Positions 58,185-64,000 of a DNA stretch of 64,000 nt are shown in pieces. Position numbers and translations under genes: made by a program. The notes under the pieces were generated by a model that ran no database searches, was not told the DNA's origin, and worked only from the letters and a program-made list of their open reading frames with translations. Every line of letters starts with the position of its first letter. Positions within the stretch are counted from its first letter, which is position 1. Source of the stretch: Bacteroidales bacterium. GTDB taxonomy: Bacteria > Bacteroidota > Bacteroidia > Bacteroidales > Tenuifilaceae. Location of the stretch: the NCBI GenBank assembly GCA_013141385.1, contig JABFRB010000006.1, positions 62,001-126,000 of the forward strand, written 5' to 3'.

Positions 58185-59795
58185 TTATTTGCCTCTATTC
58201 AATCTTCTCGCCGATAGTTTTTTCCAAATGCTATGCGCTATATTTATTTCTCTCTTTGTCAGCCCATAACATTCCTCCAAAATCACTTTATTAGTAATTT
58301 CCAGAACCTCTTCAATATCTGTCTTATCTCGTATTAGTTTGTCAATTTGAGAAATCAATGAAGCGTTATCTTTGTGATATGGAAGTAATATTTTTTCTGC
58401 CTCATTAGGCATTAATTCTAAAACTCCACCGCCATGGCTTCGTCCACAAACTTCTGCAAATGCCAAAGATAATGAATTATAATAACTTGCTGTTAGTGCA
58501 TTTATATCTGTTCCTTGCTTAACGAAAACTCGGTGCATTGTATCTGTAGTGTATGCTTTTGCTTCATTGATTATTAATCGTGGATAAAGATTATTTCTTC
58601 TGATAAAAAGTGCTTCGGAAATTTTCAAAGATGGAACTACAAACCAATCATTTCTAATGCTTGTTTTATAACCCTTGTTAATTCCTAAGCTTTCTCCATA
58701 TGCAATATATTTTACTGCTCCGTTTTTCTGATTCAGGTTTTGTTTGTCAGGAAATGTAAGAAGATGAGCTTTCGCTTTTGAGTTCTTATTTAACTCCCAA
58801 TCCTTTTCAGTAAATATTACGCTATTTACTTGAACGCTTCTGCCAACCATTGGTTTTGCATAACCCTGAAGATCATACTCTTCAACAGTTGTGAGAGGAA
58901 CTGTAAAAAAGGCATTTGACCCTGTTGTTATACCTACTTCAACATTTGCATATTTTCCAAGAGTTGGAATATTTCTATTCTTAGCAATGTTTTCTAAAAA
59001 ATCTATTTCCTCTTGCTCTAAAAAATAGAAAGTCCATTTATTTGATTTAAAATCAATTTTCTTTTGTGGGCTTTTTAATCTTGTGGTATCGAGGGTATTC
59101 AATTCCCTTGCATCCTTTAATTCAATGTGTTCAATATTATGTTCTTTAGTGCCATTCTTTTCACAAAGGAGTAATACTACCTCCTGCTGAATATTTGGAA
59201 ATACAAGTTTCTCAAATGAAATAATATTAATTTTATTATAAAAGTGAGCAATGAATTTTCGTAACTGTAATGCAAATGAAACTTGCAGAATTTCTGCAGG
59301 TAACACAAAACCAATCCTACCGCCTCTTTCTTTCAATAAAAGGGATGAACCAACAACAAACGAAACCCAAGCATTTGTGAGTTTGGAATAAGTCAATCCT
59401 GCCTTAATGAAAATATCTCCTGCTTCAACTTGTTGCTGTCTATTAAAAAATTGGTAGCGAATGTATGGTGGATTACCCACAATTAAATCAAAGCGTTGAT
59501 TAGTATTATTGCAATATGTATGAAAATCATCATTTATGATTTGTTTATCTTTTAAATCAATTTTATCTGCTTTCTGGGCTTCAATTTCATCAAACTCAAT
59601 TGCTGTAATTGAATTGTATTTTGACTTTAATTCTTTCAACTGTTCAAGAAAAACACCATCACCGCAACTTGGCTCTAGTATATCAAAATCGGTGCTCCCA
59701 TTAATTCCCCAACGCAAAATAAATTCCGCAATTGGTTCTGGAGTATAAAAACCACCTCTTAACTTCTCTGCTGTTGCGTTCTCAATCAATTTCAT
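58185..59795 (-). CDS. N6-adenine DNA methyltransferase of a type II R-M system
   Basis: A 536-residue class I methyltransferase. SAM motif I is DILEPSCGDGVFLEQL (about 38-53), the acidic motif II AIEFDEIEAQ, and catalytic motif IV GNPPYIRY with Asn108-Pro-Pro-Tyr111, which marks amino-group (adenine N6) methylation of the gamma type like M.TaqI. The C-terminal half (about 270-500) is a likely target-recognition region (LGKYANVEVGITTGSNAFFT). It lies three bases after the controller gene and should protect host DNA from the neighbouring nuclease. Target sequence cannot be read from the protein. Confidence 0.9.
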   Translation of the reverse strand: MKLIENATAEKLRGGFYTPEPIAEFILRWGINGSTDFDILEPSCGDGVFLEQLKELKSKYNSITAIEFDEIEAQKADKIDLKDKQIINDDFHTYCNNTNQRFDLIVGNPPYIRYQFFNRQQQVEAGDIFIKAGLTYSKLTNAWVSFVVGSSLLLKERGGRIGFVLPAEILQVSFALQLRKFIAHFYNKINIISFEKLVFPNIQQEVVLLLCEKNGTKEHNIEHIELKDARELNTLDTTRLKSPQKKIDFKSNKWTFYFLEQEEIDFLENIAKNRNIPTLGKYANVEVGITTGSNAFFTVPLTTVEEYDLQGYAKPMVGRSVQVNSVIFTEKDWELNKNSKAKAHLLTFPDKQNLNQKNGAVKYIAYGESLGINKGYKTSIRNDWFVVPSLKISEALFIRRNNLYPRLIINEAKAYTTDTMHRVFVKQGTDINALTASYYNSLSLAFAEVCGRSHGGGVLELMPNEAEKILLPYHKDNASLISQIDKLIRDKTDIEEVLEITNKVILEECYGLTKREINIAHSIWKKLSARRLNRGK

Positions 59796-59798
59796 TGG

Positions 59799-60116
59799 TT
59801 AAGAAGTTTTTTTAGTTTTTAAATACTTCACTTTTTTCTCAGCAACTTTCAATACTTCACTAGCAAATTCTTCTTCACCCATAACTTTGTATGCAACCGT
59901 ATCACTTAGAAAAGCAATGGTTAAATCTTTATCACTTACTTTAAAAAAACTTGCAAATTTTTCAATTAGTTGTTTGGTTGGTTTGCGATTGTTTTTTTCA
60001 ATCTTACCTAGCATAGACGTATCAATTTTCAAAGCCTCAGAAACTTCACGTAATGTAAGACTTCTCTCTTCGCGAAGGTTTTTTATAGTATCTCCAAAGG
60101 TTTTTTCAAAAATCAT
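59799..60116 (-). CDS. XRE-family HTH controller protein of the R-M system
   Basis: A 105-residue protein with an N-terminal helix-turn-helix (about 7-65): FGDTIKNLREERSLTLREVS, IDTSMLGKIEKNNRKPTKQL. The remaining 40 residues are helical and basic. It sits between nuclease and methyltransferase, so it is probably a C protein timing their expression. The ATG directly abuts a palindromic operator that overlaps its promoter, which supports autoregulation. It starts 88 bases after the nuclease stop. Confidence 0.88.
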   Translation of the reverse strand: MIFEKTFGDTIKNLREERSLTLREVSEALKIDTSMLGKIEKNNRKPTKQLIEKFASFFKVSDKDLTIAFLSDTVAYKVMGEEEFASEVLKVAEKKVKYLKTKKTS

Positions 60117-60137
60117 TTTGGACTATTTTTGTCCAAA
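60117..60137. promoter_or_regulatory. Palindromic operator (C-box-like) at the controller promoter
   Basis: TTTGGAC-N7-GTCCAAA, perfect seven-base arms, ending at the base before the controller ATG (minus strand). Its left arm shares four bases with the -7 box. A bound dimer would block or reset transcription start. Confidence 0.75.
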
Positions 60138-60163
60138 TGTAATAAGGAGCAAGAGAAAAGCAA
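60134..60163 (-). promoter_or_regulatory. Promoter of the controller-methyltransferase operon
   Basis: On the minus strand TTTG then TACATTTG with 19 bases between the TTG and the -7 box, an exact consensus. The -7 box ends 17 bases before the ATG, so the mRNA would have a very short or no leader. Confidence 0.7.
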
Positions 60164-60204
60164 AGAATAACAATTAAGAAGTTTTCAACATTTTAGAAAT
60201 TTTA

Positions 60205-61395
60205 TCATTCTATTACAATGTGGAATACATCATCTTCGCTAAGAGGGGAGTAAATATTTAGTGTTTTTCCAGCAATACTATTTTTCTTCAAAAAGGAAAT
60301 CAGGTCTGATCCCCAATGAATTGTTGTCGGAATATTATCCTGTCCAGATATTCTTTCCAGATCATGACTTATTTTAAGTTCATGCACTCCAATATTATTG
60401 CCATCAATAGATATATTAAATTTACACTTTGCAACTTGTAATGGAGAATTATTCTTTCTAATTTCTGACGACCACTTTAAATTTGCAAAAACAAAATTTC
60501 TAAAATAAATATTTCGATCTATTTTCTTTCCATCGACTTTAAAATTTGCATCACCTAGTCTTATTACACCCGTTATTGCAGTATTTCCGCTAACTTGTTG
60601 AGCATCCGAACTTGGAAGGTTTCTCTTTTGCCAAACCAAACTGCCAATCTCAATTGGATCTTCCGCTTCAAGTTCTTTAAAGACTTTTTCGATTTTTTTA
60701 TTACCTCTCGACTTGCCTCGAAATGCTTTTGGAATTAATGCTGTTAGTCTTTTAGGAACTGATATATCAGATTTATTTTCACGTTTCTTTCCTTCTGTAG
60801 ATTGTTTACCATGTTTTCTACTGCGCTGGGTTTCATTTGGCACAATCCCTTTATCAATAAAGTATTGAATGGTTTCTTCGGATATTTTGAAAAGATTGGG
60901 ATCTTTAAAGTTGAACAAACCAATGTAATAACCCTTTAACTCGTCTAGAAGTTGCTTACCTTGATTATCTGTATTTAAAAACTCTATAAGAAGCGAACTT
61001 TCTACATTTCCAAATAATCCTTTTGCTGTAAGATTCGAAGAACCTAGAATCAATTTTGTTTCTTTCGTTCCTTCAAATAGGTAAATTTTAGGGTGAAAGA
61101 TTGGGGGTTCTACTTGATAAAATATGTAACTATTGATTTTAAGATTATTGATTTCATATAATGCTTCTTTAGAAGTACCATCTTGATCAATACCAACAAT
61201 TATATTAATGTTTTCAATGTTTTTTTTCGCATTATCAATGTGCTCCGACAAACCAATTATACCTGCTTCGCTCGCAAAAGCAGAAATCCCCGTAAATGTA
61301 TGAAAACTATTTTGTGATAGAAGATTAATGAGGTGATTACCTACAGAATTTAATGATTCGTGCTCGTAGCCTTGCCCTAATAAGGTTATTTTCAT
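60205..61395 (-). CDS. PLD-family type II restriction endonuclease (NgoFVII/BfiI-like)
   Basis: A 396-residue nuclease. The N-terminal half is a phospholipase-D-type domain with one HxK motif (His101, Lys103 in FHPKIYLFEG) followed by GSSNLT (118-123), so the active site should form between two subunits as in BfiI. A basic linker (about 190-235, RSRKHGKQSTEGKKRENK) leads to a beta-rich C-terminal half (about 245-396) that may be the DNA-recognition domain. This is the NgoFVII family architecture. It is upstream of its controller and methyltransferase on the same strand. Cleavage site unknown. Confidence 0.82.
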   Translation of the reverse strand: MKITLLGQGYEHESLNSVGNHLINLLSQNSFHTFTGISAFASEAGIIGLSEHIDNAKKNIENINIIVGIDQDGTSKEALYEINNLKINSYIFYQVEPPIFHPKIYLFEGTKETKLILGSSNLTAKGLFGNVESSLLIEFLNTDNQGKQLLDELKGYYIGLFNFKDPNLFKISEETIQYFIDKGIVPNETQRSRKHGKQSTEGKKRENKSDISVPKRLTALIPKAFRGKSRGNKKIEKVFKELEAEDPIEIGSLVWQKRNLPSSDAQQVSGNTAITGVIRLGDANFKVDGKKIDRNIYFRNFVFANLKWSSEIRKNNSPLQVAKCKFNISIDGNNIGVHELKISHDLERISGQDNIPTTIHWGSDLISFLKKNSIAGKTLNIYSPLSEDDVFHIVIE

Positions 61396-61407
61396 TGTTT
61401 TTTAAAA

Positions 61408-61415
61408 CAAATATA
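61408..61415 (-). promoter_or_regulatory. -7 promoter box for the nuclease gene
   Basis: TATATTTG on the minus strand, 12 bases before the ATG. No TTG at the -33 distance, so the promoter looks weaker than that of the controller. Confidence 0.35.
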
Positions 61416-61646
61416 ATTATTAAAAGCGATTAAATTATACTCTTTGTAGTGTGAATAAGAGGGTTGGCATTGCAGAACTTGCAAAGACTTCGCCAAATTG
61501 GTATAATTATTCCCTTTCAAATATCTTTTAATAAAACACTTATAAACATATGATTAAACAATATATCAACCATCCACAATTTGAATTATTTTAATCATTA
61601 TTAATTTTTAGCAATATAAATGACAATAAATTGTAAATAAAAAGCG

Positions 61647-61654
61647 TAAATTTG
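61647..61654 (+). promoter_or_regulatory. -7 promoter box for the membrane protein-muramidase unit
   Basis: TAAATTTG matches TAnnTTTG, 58 bases before the ATG. No good -33 element. Confidence 0.35.
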
Positions 61655-61712
61655 ATCACGTTAATATTTTAGATGTTGATTGTCTTAGTTTGCATTAACA
61701 TTATCTAGATCA

Positions 61713-62309
61713 ATGAAACGTTTCTTTGTCGTACTCATATTGGCTGTTGTTTTTGCGCTAATTGCCCTCTACTTTATTAAACCCGAAATTGTAGAGAAAA
61801 TCTGGCTTTGGGTTGTAGGGCTTTTGGGAACAATTATCGCTTTCTTTCAACGAACAATTAAATGGATTGGAGATCAAATCGATAATCTAACGCATAAAAA
61901 CTCAAACAATACTTCCACAGAAAAAATCGCAAATTGCGATTATTTTATGCAAATAGTTAGGTACTCCCGTACTGGCAATCGAATTCTGGGAATGGTTTTT
62001 ATTGATGGTAAGTTCATTGGTATCTCCAACGAAAACGCTCAAAACAGTTTAGGTATTTATCAACTTAACATTAAAAACAACACCATAACCCTTTCCAACG
62101 AAAGTTCAGCTCTATCATTAATACCGTTGGTTAACAATATTTCAAACGAGCAGGACATACTATTTTCTGCCGACCAGAACGCTCAAAATACGGATACCAA
62201 TCAAGCCTACAATTCAATTATTGAGCAATTATCCGCTTGGTTAGAAAATGAGACGAAGCCTAGCCTTCAAATATCCAATTCCGATATCTTTCAAAAAAAT
62301 CAACAATAA
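61713..62309 (+). CDS. Membrane protein of unknown function beside the muramidase
   Basis: A 198-residue protein with two N-terminal hydrophobic helices (about 4-22 and 29-47: KIWLWVVGLLGTIIAFFQRT), a basic-amphipathic segment and a soluble 140-residue part with a small beta-rich core (NRILGMVFIDGKFIGISNEN; LGIYQLNIKNNTITLSNES) and a polar tail. I recognise no family. It lies 66 bases before the membrane-bound muramidase in the same direction, so the two are probably co-expressed. Confidence 0.65.
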   Translation: MKRFFVVLILAVVFALIALYFIKPEIVEKIWLWVVGLLGTIIAFFQRTIKWIGDQIDNLTHKNSNNTSTEKIANCDYFMQIVRYSRTGNRILGMVFIDGKFIGISNENAQNSLGIYQLNIKNNTITLSNESSALSLIPLVNNISNEQDILFSADQNAQNTDTNQAYNSIIEQLSAWLENETKPSLQISNSDIFQKNQQ

Positions 62310-62375
62310 ACAAAGTATCAGTACAACCATTTATACATAGAATCATTAAGTAAGAAATAACTAAAAATCAAGGTC

Positions 62376-64000
62376 ATGGGAAAAATACTTGACGATGCAA
62401 AAAAATCAGTTCACAACCTGAATTTGATATTCTTTTGGGCAATACTATTTGTAATAGCATTGATCCTAATCATGATAATTGTAACAGTTTTTCAGCTGGT
62501 TTTCGGAAATATCAATGTATATAGTTTTGTAGCCATCAATCTGATACTGATATGGTTAGGATTGCTTATCGGGTATCTAGCCTGGGCTATATATTTCTAT
62601 AATATCAACCTTGGCCTTACCAACGAGAGCTGGGCAGAGCTTAAAGAACAAAGCAAAAGCGAAGCAGAATCGATGGCCACTGAGCAAAAATTGACTCAGA
62701 AATACGCTGGCCCTGAGGATAATCTTTATAAAGAACAAAGCCTTGGACTTCCTCCGGGAACTATCCGTGGAACATTGGCTTTAACACTGATGATAGGCGG
62801 TTTGTCCCTATTTATTTACTCCATGGGAGGCCCAAAGCTTCAGGAAGGGAATAGCTTTATTTACGATAATTTCGAGTTCTTTAAGACCGCATTTTTGATG
62901 ATGATTGCATTTTACTTTGGATCAAAATCACTGGAATACTTAAGGAAAGACAACCCTGGTGGTATTATACTGAAACGATTTAACAACCAAACCTCACAGG
63001 TTGAAAACACTCAACCATCATCTAGTTCAAATGCAGATACTTCTAATGTTACAGTTACACCATCATCTCAAACTCTACAACAAACCACGCAAACAACAAC
63101 AGTTGCTAGTTCAAAAATGCAAAGTTCGCCAGTAATGGCGAAAAAAGAACCAACTGCAACCCTAACTGCACAAGGTGACAACTTCGTTATAGAACACAAA
63201 ACACTTGATAACGATGACATTGAGGAAAGCTGTAAGACATTAAACATTGAACCAGCCGCTATGCATGCGGTTATAGAAGTAGAGTCAGGCGATTCAGGAT
63301 TTTTTGAAAACGGTCAGGTAAAAATTCTATTCGAAGGCCATGTGTTTTGGAAACATTTAGCCGATAGAAAAGCAAAAGGGTTAATACCACAAGGGCCAGA
63401 GTATTACGCTCCAACCTACCCAGATATCGTTTACAAGGACTGGACAAGACAATATTATCTTGTTGATGAAAAGGAATATTTACGGTTGGAAAAGGCAATG
63501 CTTATTGATCGCGATTCAGCATATCTGTCAACCTCATGGGGCAAATTCCAAATCCTAGGAGAAAACTTTGAGGCTGCAGGTTTTAAAGGAAAAACAATAA
63601 GTGATTTTGTTGAGGCTCAAAAAATATCGGAAATGGAGCATCTAAAAGCGTTTATTGCTTTTATTTCCAATACAATATATAAAGGTAAAAATCTAATAAG
63701 TTACTTACAAAGCAAAGATTGGAGCAGTTTTGCACGTGCTTACAATGGACCTAGCTACGCCGAAAATAAATACGACATTAACCTAGAGCAGTCCTATCAT
63801 GATTTCTCTATTCGCATGAATACCAACATAAAAGCCACGCTCACAAGGAAAGAATATGAAACCAAGCAAACACTGGGCGATTTAGTGGTTGAAGAAGGTG
63901 GAAGTACAATATTTAACTGTAAAACCTTAGAACTCCCAGATCTAAAAAATCAAAGGAATATTAGCTGTATCCCAAATGGTACATACACAGTTCTAAAAAG
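62376..64000 (+). CDS. Membrane-tethered N-acetylmuramidase with DUF5675 (3-prime end missing)
   Basis: An open frame of 541 codons running off the window. Four hydrophobic helices fill the N-terminus (about 19-44, 51-78, 130-148, 168-186), with the patterns SLGLPPGTIRGTLALTLM and FYFGSKSLEYLRK. A Ser/Thr/Gln-rich linker (about 207-270) leads to an N-acetylmuramidase (DUF3380) domain (about 270-475): IEVESGDSGFF with the catalytic-type Glu, KILFEGHVFWKH, YLSTSWGKFQILGENF, FARAYNGPSYAENKYDINLE. From about 485 a DUF5675-like domain begins (LTRKEYETKQTLGDLVV, TLELPD, CIPNGTYTVL). The lytic domain is phage-endolysin type, but fusion to a membrane module is unusual. Confidence 0.85.
   Translation, partial: MGKILDDAKKSVHNLNLIFFWAILFVIALILIMIIVTVFQLVFGNINVYSFVAINLILIWLGLLIGYLAWAIYFYNINLGLTNESWAELKEQSKSEAESMATEQKLTQKYAGPEDNLYKEQSLGLPPGTIRGTLALTLMIGGLSLFIYSMGGPKLQEGNSFIYDNFEFFKTAFLMMIAFYFGSKSLEYLRKDNPGGIILKRFNNQTSQVENTQPSSSSNADTSNVTVTPSSQTLQQTTQTTTVASSKMQSSPVMAKKEPTATLTAQGDNFVIEHKTLDNDDIEESCKTLNIEPAAMHAVIEVESGDSGFFENGQVKILFEGHVFWKHLADRKAKGLIPQGPEYYAPTYPDIVYKDWTRQYYLVDEKEYLRLEKAMLIDRDSAYLSTSWGKFQILGENFEAAGFKGKTISDFVEAQKISEMEHLKAFIAFISNTIYKGKNLISYLQSKDWSSFARAYNGPSYAENKYDINLEQSYHDFSIRMNTNIKATLTRKEYETKQTLGDLVVEEGGSTIFNCKTLELPDLKNQRNISCIPNGTYTVLK

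Larger units (their letters stand above)
61396..61712. other. Intergenic region between the nuclease gene and the muramidase unit
   Basis: A 317-base AT-rich stretch between divergent genes. It contains candidate -7 boxes for both directions and no gene I can support. No direct repeat or att-like site bounding the R-M system was noticed. Confidence 0.5.

Overview
The window looks like chromosomal DNA from a member of the Bacteroidota, probably Bacteroidales/Marinilabiliales-like. The evidence is AT-rich DNA, promoters of the Bacteroidetes form TTTG-N17-21-TAnnTTTG instead of sigma70 boxes, few Shine-Dalgarno sequences, a type-B gliding/T9SS C-terminal sorting domain, DUF4105 and DUF4290 proteins, a propeller-Y_Y_Y signalling protein, an EF-G paralogue, and a ribosomal cluster in which fusA is followed directly by rpsJ with no tuf. 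I saw no tRNA, rRNA, CRISPR array or insertion sequence.

Layout. 1-5.8 kb: the tail of a DsbD-like thiol:disulfide protein, a DUF4105 membrane protein, an aldehyde dehydrogenase, a LysE-type exporter and a hybrid histidine kinase with an eroded ATP-binding domain. 5.8-9.2 kb: a very large sensor (propeller, Y_Y_Y, SpoIIE-type phosphatase). 9.3-30.4 kb: one uninterrupted minus-strand block, read from right to left: rpsL-rpsG-fusA, the S10 operon, the spc operon, secY-map-infA-rpmJ, the alpha operon (rpsM-rpsK-rpsD-rpoA-rplQ), then after hairpins enolase and a UbiD-family decarboxylase. Two ribosomal genes too short for routine ORF calling, rpmJ (L36) and rpmD (L30), are present and intact. 30.4-30.9 kb is a divergent promoter region.

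30.9-58 kb is mixed core genome: an EF-G paralogue lacking the GTPase histidine, a cyclophilin, two orphan small proteins, a T9SS type-B cargo protein, a UvrD/PcrA helicase, a PAS histidine kinase with its response regulator, a THUMP-type rRNA methyltransferase, DUF4290-murA (active-site Cys replaced by Asp), an M28 peptidase, grpE-dnaJ, a NatAB-like ABC exporter, an HD phosphohydrolase, a Ppx/GppA phosphatase, an NtrC-like regulator without a DNA-binding domain, and a patatin/outer-membrane-barrel protein.

58-64 kb is the accessory-looking end. It holds a compact type II restriction-modification system (PLD-family nuclease, HTH controller, N6-adenine methyltransferase) whose controller promoter carries a palindromic operator, then a two-gene unit of a small membrane protein and a four-helix membrane protein fused to an endolysin-type N-acetylmuramidase and the start of a DUF5675 domain, cut by the window edge.

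The best candidates for under-described biology are the membrane-tethered muramidase unit, the controller promoter/operator of the R-M system, the GTPase-motif-defective EF-G paralogue, the solo NtrC-type activator, and a nested inverted repeat present in one clear and one reduced copy.
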